In this document: piece by piece, positions 15,496 to 23,849 of the stretch
Position numbering within the stretch: position 1 is the first letter of the stretch
How the letters are laid out: each line of letters opens with the position of its first letter
NCBI GenBank assembly: GCA_009773185.1
Contig: WPIF01000019.1
Coordinates: forward strand, 1-52,628
Length of the DNA stretch: 52,628 nucleotides
Source: Nitrospirota bacterium
GTDB lineage: Bacteria > Nitrospirota > Thermodesulfovibrionia > Thermodesulfovibrionales > UBA1546
Direction: 5' to 3'
Program-made: the position numbers and the translations under genes
Notes under the pieces: generated by a model
The model's database searches: none
Told to the model about the DNA's origin: nothing
The model's input: the letters and a program-made list of their open reading frames with translations, nothing else

Positions 15496-16068
15496 ATGGG
15501 TTTTAAGGAAGCAAAAAACTACATCAGCGAATTACACAAAAAACAGGACGACCCATATCTCTGGCCTGATTATCTTACCGGGCTTCCTGACAAAAATGCG
15601 ATAGTGCAAAAGATAAGGGAGATCTATGACCAGCTCGGGAAAGAGAGCATTGCCATTATAAGGATTGCGGATATCCAGCCATATCTTATTAAATACGGCC
15701 CTGACAAACATGCCCAGATAATCCAGTGGGCTGCGGGCATACTAAAGACAACGGCAGATAAACATAAGGGTTTTGTAGGCGCCTGCTGTACTCATGACTT
15801 TGTTGCCGTATGTAATACAAAAAACCTTGGTAGTTTCATAAACGAGGCATCAAGGCTTTTTGAAAAGAAGGCGTTGACGTTCTATAACAAGGAAGATTTG
15901 AAAAAAGGCAAGGTGCTGTCTTTTATGAGAGAAGGCAGGAAGATAGACATCGGCTTTATGAAGTTTATTGTCTGCAGCATAAGCGACAAGGCACAAGTGC
16001 CAAAAGATAAGATACTGCCTCATATCGGCAAGCTCTGCCTTGAAATCGAGAAGGGCCAATATCCTTAA
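15496..16068 (+). CDS. Degenerate GGDEF-domain protein
   Basis: The fold resembles a diguanylate cyclase: DYLTGLPDKNAIVQKI corresponds to the domain start 'D.LTGLPNR.A', and IAIIRIADIQPYLIKYGPDKHAQII to 'v.l.DiD.FK..ND..Gh...d'. The active site is lost: GACCTHDFVAV stands where RxGGDEF should be. The 190-residue protein has no sensor domain. It cannot make c-di-GMP; it may bind a nucleotide or act in protein interaction. It has a good start (aggggatagaaATG) and is a single plus-strand gene, convergent with the Cys-rich gene that ends 1 bp later. Confidence 0.75.
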   Translation: MGFKEAKNYISELHKKQDDPYLWPDYLTGLPDKNAIVQKIREIYDQLGKESIAIIRIADIQPYLIKYGPDKHAQIIQWAAGILKTTADKHKGFVGACCTHDFVAVCNTKNLGSFINEASRLFEKKALTFYNKEDLKKGKVLSFMREGRKIDIGFMKFIVCSISDKAQVPKDKILPHIGKLCLEIEKGQYP

Positions 16069-16069
16069 G

Positions 16070-16384
16070 TCAGGCAACTCCGGAAGGTGCAAGTCCTGAT
16101 TCAACGCAATCCATAAAACGCTGCTTATTTATTACTGAATATTTTTCCTCGCACCAGACATGTCCTGTCTGAGGTGATTTCCCTGAAGGCAGGGTAGTCC
16201 TTGCTTTTGTGCATGCAAAGCAGTGTCCTGTTTTTCTGACTCTCAGCGGCGTAAAGCAGGGCATTTGCCTCTTTCTTGCCATCTGGATACTGCGATGGTC
16301 GCACCATACTGTACCGGGCGGAGGGCTCTGTCCTTCGGGTTTTGTGGCAAAACCGTATCTGCATTCCTCGCAAAAATTATACAT
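16070..16384 (-). CDS. Cys-rich protein made of two equal metal-binding modules
   Basis: Not a family I can name. The 104 residues contain an exact duplication of cysteine spacing: C5-x2-C8-x19-C28-x14-C43 and C55-x2-C58-x19-C78-x14-C93. In both halves the third cysteine is in VWC, preceded by P.G.SP..G (PEGQSPPPGTVWC; PSGKSPQTGHVWC). Four cysteines per half suggest one zinc ion or one Fe-S cluster each. There is no signal peptide. The Shine-Dalgarno is weak. Regular spacing argues strongly that it is a real gene. Confidence 0.72.
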   Translation of the reverse strand: MYNFCEECRYGFATKPEGQSPPPGTVWCDHRSIQMARKRQMPCFTPLRVRKTGHCFACTKARTTLPSGKSPQTGHVWCEEKYSVINKQRFMDCVESGLAPSGVA

Positions 16385-16547
16385 AATTTTTTAACCTGAC
16401 AGAAAACCGGTAATTCGCATACCGTTTTAAGCTCAACTGTTTCAGAAGGAATTGCATCTTTGCTGCTGTCTCAAAAACAGATTAAACTGAAATCTGTTCC
16501 CCCAATAAAACTCTATGTCTTTTATACGGTATTGTCAAGCATTTTCT

Positions 16548-17726
16548 CTAAACCTGCGGTGAAATCTTTACCAATACTTCTCCGATTCTCCCGATTCCCT
16601 CTTCAATGTTTTCAGCAGTGGCATTTGAGAAATTAAGGCGCATGGTATTCTTCCCGGAGTTGTCAGGAAAAAACTCCTGTCCGGGCACAAAAGCCACATT
16701 CTTCTCAACACAGCGCATAAGGATTTCCCTTGCATCATATCCTTCCTGCAATATGGCCCATATAAACATCCCGCCTGAGGGCTTATTCCATTTTGCTGAT
16801 TTTGGAAAATATTTTTCCATTGCAGAAAGCATACAATCCCTGCGGACTTTATATGTCTCCCTGAGGAGATTGATATGTTTATGATAATTGCCATTCTCAA
16901 GATATTCGTTCACAATATACTGGCCAAGTGTATTTGTGTGAAGGTCCGTGCCTTGTTTTACAATAGCAAATTTTTTGATAATTTCTTTATCAGCGATAAC
17001 ATAGGCTACGCGGAATCCAGGCGCAATTGTCTTTGAGAAAGAACTCATATAAATGAAGTTCCTGCTTTGTGCAAGGCTAAAAAGCGAAGGGATTTTCTCT
17101 CCTTCAAATATCAATTCCCCGTAAGGGTCGTCTTCTATGAGCATGAAGTCATGTTTCCCCGCAATCTCAAGCAGCCTGTGTCTTCTATCCATGGGAATGG
17201 ATGCGCCTGTAGGGTTCTGGAAATTCGGCATGAGATAGAGCAACCCGGGCTTATTTGTTTTCAGTTTCTTTTCCAGTTCATCTGTCTGAATCCCTTTTTC
17301 ATCAGACGGGATTGCAAAGATATTTGCCTGGAAAAGCTGGAAAGACTGGAGAGCGCCAAGGTAACTTGGGGTTTCTGTAAAAACTGTATCTCCTTTGTCC
17401 AGGAAAAGTTTTGATATGAGGTCAAGCCCCTGCTGCGAGCCCTGTGTAATAATTATATTTTCAAGGCTTAGATATTTCGAATCAGGGTCCAGTTTCTTTA
17501 TTATCTTTTCCCTGAGCGGAATAAGCCCCTCTGTAATTGAATATTGGAGGGCTGATGAGCCATGTCTTGAAAGCACCTTTGCAGCTGCATCGCCAATCTC
17601 TTTAATCGGAAAAAGCTCAGGAGCAGGCAGCCCGCCTGCAAATGAGATTATTCCGGGCCTTGACATCAGCTTTAAAATATCACGGATAGCTGAACTTCTT
17701 AATCCGGCGATTCTTTCAGCGTACAT
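16548..17726 (-). CDS. PLP-dependent aminotransferase, 2-aminoadipate/aromatic type
   Basis: Fold-type I aminotransferase of the AraT/LysN/Aro8 group. It starts with the family's short N-terminus (SRPGIISFAGGLPAPELFP). The cofactor loop ITQGSQQGLDL, the NFQNPTG site, the D-Y pair (IEDDPYGEL) and the Schiff-base lysine in YMSSFSKTIAPGFRVAY are all present, as is the C-terminal RLNFSNAT arginine. The 392 residues fit. Such enzymes transfer amino groups between alpha-aminoadipate, aromatic or branched amino acids and 2-oxoglutarate; the substrate is not decided by sequence. It lies 15 bp after the MBL hydrolase gene on the same strand and may share its mRNA. Confidence 0.9.
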   Translation of the reverse strand: MYAERIAGLRSSAIRDILKLMSRPGIISFAGGLPAPELFPIKEIGDAAAKVLSRHGSSALQYSITEGLIPLREKIIKKLDPDSKYLSLENIIITQGSQQGLDLISKLFLDKGDTVFTETPSYLGALQSFQLFQANIFAIPSDEKGIQTDELEKKLKTNKPGLLYLMPNFQNPTGASIPMDRRHRLLEIAGKHDFMLIEDDPYGELIFEGEKIPSLFSLAQSRNFIYMSSFSKTIAPGFRVAYVIADKEIIKKFAIVKQGTDLHTNTLGQYIVNEYLENGNYHKHINLLRETYKVRRDCMLSAMEKYFPKSAKWNKPSGGMFIWAILQEGYDAREILMRCVEKNVAFVPGQEFFPDNSGKNTMRLNFSNATAENIEEGIGRIGEVLVKISPQV

Positions 17727-17741
17727 TGTTTATAATCCTCC

Positions 17742-18656
17742 CTATTTCTTCAGATATTTCATCTGAAGATTTGCCTTAATAATCGCTCCCAGTTCTGCCC
17801 TCACAGGCAGGATTTTTTTGATTTCAGCAAAAATATACTCACCATCCTTTGATTTTGCACTTAATTTTTTAGCATTTTTATCAAATGCAATCAGATAGGC
17901 TTTCATATCCGTGACATCCTTTTTTGTCGAAACAGCCCCGTGCCCAGGGATGATTGTCGCAACATCCATCTTCATAATGTAATCGAGAACCCTGCCCCAG
18001 CTTTTTATATCTCCATCCGCTATATATGGATGATAATTTGTAAAAAGAACGTCTCCCGCAAATAATATCTTTTTATCAGGCAAATAAACGAGTATGCTCC
18101 CGCCTGTATGAGACGGCCCGGCATAAATAAGCTCAATTTTCTGTTCGCCTAAATCTATCCCTAATTTGTCATTGAAAGATAGTTGAGGATAAGCAATCTT
18201 TGTCCCTTCCATATCTTTTTCAGAAAGACCATAGGCAGATGCATTTTTTAATGTTGCCTCTCCGTTTTTCTGTAAGCTTTCATTGTCGCTTGCCTGGGCA
18301 ATGATTATTGCTCCAAGCTTTGCGAATTCTGAATTGCCGAATGTATGGTCAAGGTGGAAATGTGTGTTGACCACATATTTAATCGGCTTGTCTGAAATCT
18401 TCCGTATATCCTCTATAAACCTCTTTGCCTCCTTTGCCGAGATCAATGTATCAATGACGACGATACTGTCTTTCCCGATGATAATCCCCGCATTTGCGCC
18501 AAAACTGTTCTGAGGGGCAGCACCCTTCACGTCCACATACGAATACACATTATCCGCAATTTTTGTGAGCCCACTCTGTGCAAATGCACTTTGCCCGAAC
18601 GTAAAAAAACTGATTAATACAAATACAAAAATCCCGAAAACCATTAGTCTTTTCAT
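17742..18656 (-). CDS. Exported MBL-fold metallo-hydrolase
   Basis: Zinc hydrolase of the metallo-beta-lactamase superfamily. A signal peptide (KRLMVFGIFVFVLISFFTFGQ...AFA) occupies the first 26 residues. The zinc motif is NTHFHLDHTFGN (HxHxDH); further ligands are in GPSHTGGSILVYLP, FAGDVLF and IPGHGAVST. The 304-residue length and GD...GHG pattern resemble SoxH/quinoprotein-relay-type hydrolases and subclass B-like hydrolases; true beta-lactamase activity is not implied. It is probably first in a two-gene unit with the aminotransferase. Confidence 0.88.
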   Translation of the reverse strand: MKRLMVFGIFVFVLISFFTFGQSAFAQSGLTKIADNVYSYVDVKGAAPQNSFGANAGIIIGKDSIVVIDTLISAKEAKRFIEDIRKISDKPIKYVVNTHFHLDHTFGNSEFAKLGAIIIAQASDNESLQKNGEATLKNASAYGLSEKDMEGTKIAYPQLSFNDKLGIDLGEQKIELIYAGPSHTGGSILVYLPDKKILFAGDVLFTNYHPYIADGDIKSWGRVLDYIMKMDVATIIPGHGAVSTKKDVTDMKAYLIAFDKNAKKLSAKSKDGEYIFAEIKKILPVRAELGAIIKANLQMKYLKK

Positions 18657-18718
18657 GGAATCATCCTCCTTATTTATTTTCGTAACCCTTTCCCTAAGCT
18701 ATCTCCATCCAAAGACAG

Positions 18719-19150
18719 TTATTCCATTTGCGGCCCTTTGCCGATCTTCATTTTGCCCCTGAAATATCTTTGTTTGACTTCTGCGGTCTTTTTCTTCCAC
18801 TTGTCCACGCCGTGCTGTTTGATGTAGCACAGGGCAAATAGTTTTATGTTGTGCGGCAGGACATCGGCCTTGTCAGCCGCTGGGTTTAATTTAGAACAGG
18901 GGAATTCCGCACACTCAAAGCAGAAGTCGTGCCCGCGTTTGCTGATACAGGCGTAGGTTTCGCATGTACCCTCAACAAACTGGCAGCGTCCCTTGAGCGG
19001 TCTGCATCCCTGACAGGGAACGCCGTTCCAGTTAAATTTTTTAGTCAGCACTTCTCCCCACGATGGGTCATCCTTGACCTTGTATGCCGGGCAGTCACCG
19101 CAATACCCTCCGCACGGTGCGACCAAAGTAGTGTCATCTTTTGTCTTCAT
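18719..19150 (-). CDS. DUF3795 cysteine-rich protein
   Basis: The APCGGYCGDCPAY start, PCQGCRPLKGRCQ centre, YACISKRGHDFCFECAEFPCSKL and the following charged tail define DUF3795, whose function is unknown. About 11 cysteines suggest zinc or Fe-S binding. It has a good AAGGAG site and sits 20 bp downstream of a methyltransferase gene. Two more DUF3795 genes lie at 27.2 and 28.2 kb, so the family is expanded here. Confidence 0.87.
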   Translation of the reverse strand: MKTKDDTTLVAPCGGYCGDCPAYKVKDDPSWGEVLTKKFNWNGVPCQGCRPLKGRCQFVEGTCETYACISKRGHDFCFECAEFPCSKLNPAADKADVLPHNIKLFALCYIKQHGVDKWKKKTAEVKQRYFRGKMKIGKGPQME

Positions 19151-19171
19151 GTGTAACTTCTCCTTTTTTAG

Positions 19172-19906
19172 TTATATACCACTGTAATATATAAACGCCA
19201 TGTTGCCGTTGATATCGTATTTTATGGGCATTCCGAGTTCGTTAAAAACTTTTTGATGTTCGTCTATGTTTCTGGATACCAATTTGCCTCCGCTTGCCAA
19301 TGCCTCAAGATACCTGTCGGCAAGGCGGTTGCCTTTAACCAATGTCGTAAAATACATCCTGCCGTCTTCTGATAAGATCTTCTTTAAGACAACTAACAAT
19401 TTCTTTGTGTCATCGAGGCAGTGAAGTAGATTCAATGAAATTATTGTATTAAAATTATCAGGCTTAAAAGGCAATTGAAGGGCATCTGCGCGGAGGAAAA
19501 CCATGTTGTCGGGAACTTTTCCATTCAGTTTTGTCAGGCGTGACTTGGCAATTCTTAACATCTTAAGCGATTGGTCCACCAAGACAACAGGCCGGGCGGA
19601 ATATTGAATATATGTTTTTGCGGTGAACGCAAGAGAGCCGCACCCAAGATCTAACACATATCCCTCCTTTGATGAGGTGAGGGCATTATGAGCAAGAGTA
19701 GCGAACTTTGCAATTGAATAACCCCATATGAGCCGGTTATATAAAGGATTACACGCCACCCGATCGTATATATTCCCAAATTGCGTATCATAAGTATTGG
19801 CGACTTCAATATCCGGAAAGGCCGAGTATATATGCGGTTCAATGAGTTCGAGATTTACGTCTTTTGAGATCAACTCGGATAAGGCTCTTTCTCCAGTTGT
19901 TGACAT
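19172..19906 (-). CDS. Class I SAM-dependent methyltransferase
   Basis: The Rossmann SAM site is VLDLGCGSLAFTAKTY, followed by the acidic VLVDQSL loop and the motif region LRADALQLPFKPDNFNTIISLNLLHCL. Residues 1-50 are an N-terminal extension. Length 244; substrate unknown. The AAGGAG site is 4 nt before ATG. It precedes a DUF3795 gene by 21 bp, probably one transcript. Similar methyltransferases appear at 23.2, 30.4 and 31.2 kb but are not close paralogues by eye. Confidence 0.87.
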   Translation of the reverse strand: MSTTGERALSELISKDVNLELIEPHIYSAFPDIEVANTYDTQFGNIYDRVACNPLYNRLIWGYSIAKFATLAHNALTSSKEGYVLDLGCGSLAFTAKTYIQYSARPVVLVDQSLKMLRIAKSRLTKLNGKVPDNMVFLRADALQLPFKPDNFNTIISLNLLHCLDDTKKLLVVLKKILSEDGRMYFTTLVKGNRLADRYLEALASGGKLVSRNIDEHQKVFNELGMPIKYDINGNMAFIYYSGI

Positions 19907-19946
19907 TTATCTCCTTTTTTACGGTGAGTTTTATCAAATGACTTTT

Positions 19947-20699
19947 TCAGGCTATCAATTTAACAACGTCCTTATACGTTACAAATACCGAGAGAATTAT
20001 AAATAAAGCAAAACCAATCAAATTAACAGCTTGATACGTTTTCAATCTCAAGGGCTTTTTCCTGACGGATTCGATAAGAAGCATAACCAACTGGCCTCCA
20101 TCCAGCGCAGGCAGAGGGAAAAGGTTCATGATGCCAAGGCTCATGCTTAACACTCCGGTGAAATAAATAAGGTTCAGAAAGCCCATGCCCGTTGCCTTGC
20201 CTGCCATCACGGCTATGCCCACGGGTCCTGATAGTCCTTCCATAGAACCGTTGCCTGAGAAGATATTGAATATAAAAATGACCGTTCCTGAGAATATGCC
20301 CAAGACAGTTTTAGCGCTTGCAAATACCGCGTCAATAAAAGGAATGTGCTTCCCTGCGATAAATACAGGAACGAAAATCAAAAAGGCAAAGGCTATATTG
20401 AACAGGGAACCTGCCGACATGATTAATGCTCGGTTAGAATATGATGCTCTAAACAAATCATCGGCTCCTTCATCCCCATCCTTTGAAAAGCTTACAAACC
20501 CTCCCAGCGGAAGAAGGCGCAACGTGAATTCAGTCTCTTTGTGGTGGAAAAGCGTGCACAGCCTCGGACTGAAAGGAAAACCTATAGAGAATTCGTAAAC
20601 TTTAACTCCGGCTTTTCTTGCCGCGATAAAATGTCCAAGCTCATGAACAAGAACAACAATAGAGAACACTATGACAAATGCGATAAAAGAAAGTACCAT
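19947..20699 (-). CDS. Site-2-protease-type M50 membrane peptidase, short form without PDZ
   Basis: Zinc intramembrane protease fold. The catalytic HELGH is in the first helix (VVLVHELGHFIAARKAG) and the third ligand is in MNLFPLPALDGGQ. The GFVSF region matches RseP/SpoIVFB-type proteins. At 250 residues it is much shorter than RseP (about 450) and has no room for a PDZ domain between the helices; a short linker (DGDEGADDLF) stands in its place. Four to five membrane helices are visible. It might cleave anti-sigma or signal-peptide remnants. No rasP neighbours (dxr, cdsA) are present, which argues that this is not the housekeeping copy. Confidence 0.88.
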   Translation of the reverse strand: MVLSFIAFVIVFSIVVLVHELGHFIAARKAGVKVYEFSIGFPFSPRLCTLFHHKETEFTLRLLPLGGFVSFSKDGDEGADDLFRASYSNRALIMSAGSLFNIAFAFLIFVPVFIAGKHIPFIDAVFASAKTVLGIFSGTVIFIFNIFSGNGSMEGLSGPVGIAVMAGKATGMGFLNLIYFTGVLSMSLGIMNLFPLPALDGGQLVMLLIESVRKKPLRLKTYQAVNLIGFALFIILSVFVTYKDVVKLIA

Positions 20700-20838
20700 T
20701 TTTCATATCCTCCAAGTTAAATTTGATTCACTTAATCTTAACAGATAAACGCGAAGTAACGACTGAAAACTTGAATTGCATACAGGGAGAGATATGTCCT
20801 TAACATAGCCGGTCAATAACATTTTGCACCTCCTATAT

Positions 20839-21297
20839 TTAATCATTTGCCTTTTCCATATAAATCAGTTTAAGATCGTCTCTTATTGTTTCCCGTCTTA
20901 TTTTCTTGTATCCCAATTTATTATATATGTGTAAATTCTTTCCGCTCTTGTGCCCGGTAAATAATGCAAATCGATTTACGGATGATGCATATCTTTTTTC
21001 GATTTCAGTCATAATTTTTGTTCCGATGCCTCTATTTTGAAAATCGGGATCAACAATAAGTTTTTCTAAATAGAGGACATTGTCCTTTATGCAGCATCGA
21101 ATGCTTGCGACAATTCTTCCACCCTGTTCCACTTTAAAAATCGCTTTTTGCCTGAATTCATTCTTAAGGTCATCAATTGTCTGCGTGAGAGGCGGCAGGT
21201 TGAAATCATTATAAATTAATGCCTGGCCAAGGAATGCCTTTTTTTGCAATAGCAAAATTGACTCTAAGTCTTGTTCATTAGCATGTTCGAGTTTCAT
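20839..21297 (-). CDS. GNAT family N-acetyltransferase
   Basis: The acetyl-CoA motif is LEKLIVDPDFQNRGIGTKIM (Q/RxxGxG/A) and the end is YNKLGYKKIRRETI. I place the start at MKLEHANEQ because AAGGA lies 7 nt before it; an ATG 24 nt upstream is open but poorly spaced. The substrate is unknown. A fragment of another GNAT gene lies directly upstream. Confidence 0.85.
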   Translation of the reverse strand: MKLEHANEQDLESILLLQKKAFLGQALIYNDFNLPPLTQTIDDLKNEFRQKAIFKVEQGGRIVASIRCCIKDNVLYLEKLIVDPDFQNRGIGTKIMTEIEKRYASSVNRFALFTGHKSGKNLHIYNKLGYKKIRRETIRDDLKLIYMEKAND

Positions 21298-21326
21298 TGC
21301 CATATCCTTATTCTCACTCATAAGAC

Positions 21327-21430
21327 TTATTTTTGTAGCTTTAGAATGAAATACTCAGAAAACAAGTATGCCCTAGTTTCAACCCCCATCTGTTTATAGA
21401 AACCATGATTTCTCCTTCCATCAAAAATCT
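21327..21430 (-). pseudogene. Fragment of a second GNAT acetyltransferase C-terminus
   Basis: One frame reads GRRNHGFYKQMGVETRAYLF followed by SEYFILKLQK and a stop. This fits the FY.k.Gf...YL end of GNAT enzymes. No start or CoA-binding region remains; upstream the frame runs into the end of the YCII gene. It looks like a deletion remnant. Confidence 0.5.
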
Positions 21431-21433
21431 CGA

Positions 21434-21697
21434 TTATAAATCCACAACCCACTCTTTTGTCCATTTGCTCTCAAGCAACTCATGAATAACAAAAGGGTCG
21501 TTCATTATAATACTCTTTGCTTCGTCGATGCTTGCGGACTCGAATGTAATCATTCCTCCCGATCTGTCCGCAAAAGGCCCACCGAGATATTTGCTCAATT
21601 TGAGCTTGTGCCAATACTCAATATGCAACGGCACGGCAGCCTTTATCTTTTCCGGCTCCTTTTTCATGAAATAAAAGAACACAAACCTTTTTCCCAT
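21434..21697 (-). CDS. YCII-related domain protein
   Basis: A small ferredoxin-like-fold protein of 87 residues. The pattern HIEYWHKLKLSKYLGGPFADRSGG followed by FESASIDEAKSIIMNDPF is that of the YCII family, whose His and Asp may form an active site; function is mostly unknown. The ATG has a GGGAG site. It stands between a GNAT remnant and the NapH-like gene on the same strand. Confidence 0.83.
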   Translation of the reverse strand: MGKRFVFFYFMKKEPEKIKAAVPLHIEYWHKLKLSKYLGGPFADRSGGMITFESASIDEAKSIIMNDPFVIHELLESKWTKEWVVDL

Positions 21698-21728
21698 TTC
21701 GTTCTCCCTTCAATTTTTAACTAGTATA

Positions 21729-22499
21729 TTATGTCTTAAAATATTTATGTTTTATCTTTATAAGGTATTTAACCTCGTATCCGATCGGGCAAAAGTGCGT
21801 ACAGTAAGAACGGGGACCGATGAAAGGCACTCCGATAATCAGGTAAAAGAACTGGGATATCAGAAAAAAGACAACCTTTTGAATTTGGCGTACCGATTCT
21901 ACTGCGGATGGAATAAGAAAAATTACAACCAATGCTGCTGTCATAAACAGAAAATATAGAGGCGGGAAATACTTTCTTGCCCCATGCAGCCTATCGGGAT
22001 TGGCGGAAAATAATCTTCCGTATGCCTCGGAATAAAATGCTCCATGAGGGCAGACATAACCACAGAAGCCTTTTGCTCCCCATTTAAAAGTAAGTGCAGG
22101 TATAACAACAAAACCTACAAAGATGCTCAAGGCAGATACTAAAGTTGTAGTCTTAGGATCAAAGGCAAGAAGGGTCTGAGGCCAGGGATATAGAACTGCC
22201 ATCCATGTGAAATCTCTGAAAGCTATTGGCAGGATAAGAACTGATGCGTAATGGAAAAATGCAACCGATACGAGCCTGACACGTCTATCTGGATACTTAA
22301 TTGCAAAATAGATGATCAGTCCACCCATAATTAACTCGAAAAGGCCAAAGCTGGAACGGAAGAAGGTTGTTAAAAAGCGTTGATGCACAGAACCAGAAAC
22401 GAGAGATAAATCAAGAATTATTTTCACCAGATCAGCTATGAATATTGAGGAAACAAATAGCCATAGAAGAAATTTCAACATCTGCTTAACTTTTTTCAT
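21729..22499 (-). CDS. Membrane protein with two CxxxCP motifs, NapH/CcoG-like
   Basis: The 256-residue protein has about five to six membrane helices and two partial Fe-S motifs: GFCGYVCPHGAF near residue 146 and SYCTHFCPIGYEV near 239. Paired CxxxCP motifs on membrane helices are seen in NapH, NosR and related quinol-side electron-transfer proteins. Unlike NapH it lacks C-terminal 4Fe-4S ferredoxin motifs. It directly abuts the TetR gene upstream, which has an operator, so it is very likely under TetR control. Partners and electron acceptor are unknown. Confidence 0.75.
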   Translation of the reverse strand: MKKVKQMLKFLLWLFVSSIFIADLVKIILDLSLVSGSVHQRFLTTFFRSSFGLFELIMGGLIIYFAIKYPDRRVRLVSVAFFHYASVLILPIAFRDFTWMAVLYPWPQTLLAFDPKTTTLVSALSIFVGFVVIPALTFKWGAKGFCGYVCPHGAFYSEAYGRLFSANPDRLHGARKYFPPLYFLFMTAALVVIFLIPSAVESVRQIQKVVFFLISQFFYLIIGVPFIGPRSYCTHFCPIGYEVKYLIKIKHKYFKT

Positions 22500-23117
22500 T
22501 TATTTTCTCCCCGCCTGAAAATTAATATTCGAGATGCCTGACCAAAAGATTGAAAAAACTTCTTCTGCTGTTTGTGCTGGCTCTTTTTTACTTCTTACCG
22601 GGAAGGATGTCGCGTTAATGAGGAGTTGCATTAGTATATTCGCCGGCAAATCCCTTATTTCCTTTCGCCTGATTGCCGCATTGAATTCATTCATTAATGC
22701 AGCATATATCGCTTGATGTTTTCCTCTTATTGCTGCCTCGGTTTTGCCAGAAATGTCTCCGGAACTTCTTGACAATGAGCGGAATAATTGAGAAAAACTC
22801 TTATGGTAACTGCCGTACTCCAACTGAAGCTTAATAAATTCCATCAACTTAATTTTGAAAGCAACTTTCTTGTCCATGATAGCCATTACCTTTTTATGAT
22901 AATCCGTCATTTCTCTTTCCAGATATGCTGCGAGTATTTCATTCTTATTGTTGAAATATTCATATACAGTGGTTCTGCCTAAATTATTTTTGCTTGCAAT
23001 ATCCGAAAGAGTGACTTTTTCAAAACCCTTTTCCACAAACAATTGAGCAGATGATTGAATAATCTCGCCTTTCTTTTTATCTCTCTTATGCTGGACGTTA
23101 TATTTCTTCCGCTTCAT
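22500..23117 (-). CDS. TetR/AcrR family transcriptional regulator
   Basis: The helix-turn-helix is VTLSDIASKNNLGRTTVYEYFNNKNEIL, preceded by a strongly basic N-terminus (KRKKYNVQHKRDKKK). The rest is the helical ligand domain; length 205. A perfect 26-bp palindrome lies just before the start and overlaps its promoter, so autorepression is very likely. The downstream NapH-like gene starts at the next base after this stop and should respond to the same ligand, which cannot be named. Confidence 0.93.
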   Translation of the reverse strand: MKRKKYNVQHKRDKKKGEIIQSSAQLFVEKGFEKVTLSDIASKNNLGRTTVYEYFNNKNEILAAYLEREMTDYHKKVMAIMDKKVAFKIKLMEFIKLQLEYGSYHKSFSQLFRSLSRSSGDISGKTEAAIRGKHQAIYAALMNEFNAAIRRKEIRDLPANILMQLLINATSFPVRSKKEPAQTAEEVFSIFWSGISNINFQAGRK

Positions 23118-23121
23118 TTTA

Positions 23122-23176
23122 AATAACCGACACTAGTGTCGGTTATTATTATAATCGCTACCCTAATGAAAGTCAA
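23122..23176 (-). promoter_or_regulatory. TetR promoter with a 26-bp palindromic operator
   Basis: On the minus strand TTGACT and TATAAT are separated by exactly 17 bp. Immediately after the -10 box is a perfect 26-bp palindrome (23122-23147; half-site AATAACCGACACT). An operator at the transcription start blocks RNA polymerase, as in other TetR systems. It ends five bases before the TetR ATG. Confidence 0.85.
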
Positions 23177-23218
23177 CATTGGATGTTTAGTCGGAGTAGA
23201 AGCTGTTTAATTTTATTG

Positions 23219-23776
23219 TCAGCCCTTTTTTAAAATCGCTGTTCTGCTAAGAAACACTTTCGGCCTTTCAACAGGTGTAAATCCGGCGGCACGAGCTTTT
23301 TTAATAGTTTCTTCAAATGCCGTCTTTGAGACATGGAATAACGGCTCTGCTATGAAAACCTGTCCGTTTGGCTTGAGTATTGACCCTATCTCATTAAAAA
23401 ATTGCTCTTGATTGGGCACTTCGTGAACCAGATAGAACGCCAGAACAAAATCAACATTCTCAGACACGCCTATTTTGTTCTCTTCACACTTATGTAGTGT
23501 GATACGTTCCTCCAGTTCCGTTCCTCGAATCTTATCTCTTAGTTTTTGAAGCATCCCTTCCTGCAAATCAGAAGCAATAACCCGGCCTGATTTACCGACC
23601 ATTTGAGCCATGTCAATAGAGAAAAAGCCCGGGCCACAACCTATATCAAGAACTGTTATCCCTTCTTCAATATAGGGTTCCAGTATTTTCCGGGGGTTTT
23701 GCAGCCATCTTCGAATCCTATTGTCAAGAATCCCCGCTATTTCAACCGGACATATATGATTTTTTCTACTGTTCAC
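23219..23776 (-). CDS. Class I SAM-dependent methyltransferase, UbiE/arsenite-type fold
   Basis: SAM motif I is VLDIGCGPGFFSIDMAQ, motif II ASDLQEGML, and LAFYLVHEVPNQEQF covers motif IV. The protein is only 185 residues, with a C-terminal strand (VERPKVFLSRTAIL). The GTG start has AAGGAG upstream. The substrate is unknown. It lies divergently placed beyond the TetR promoter but on the same strand as its neighbours. Confidence 0.86.
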   Translation of the reverse strand: MNSRKNHICPVEIAGILDNRIRRWLQNPRKILEPYIEEGITVLDIGCGPGFFSIDMAQMVGKSGRVIASDLQEGMLQKLRDKIRGTELEERITLHKCEENKIGVSENVDFVLAFYLVHEVPNQEQFFNEIGSILKPNGQVFIAEPLFHVSKTAFEETIKKARAAGFTPVERPKVFLSRTAILKKG

Positions 23777-23849
23777 AATTCCTTTCTCCTTCGATTTTTT
23801 TTACGTTCCAAATATCACCTTTCAGTATCTTCTTCGTAGTAAAAATATT

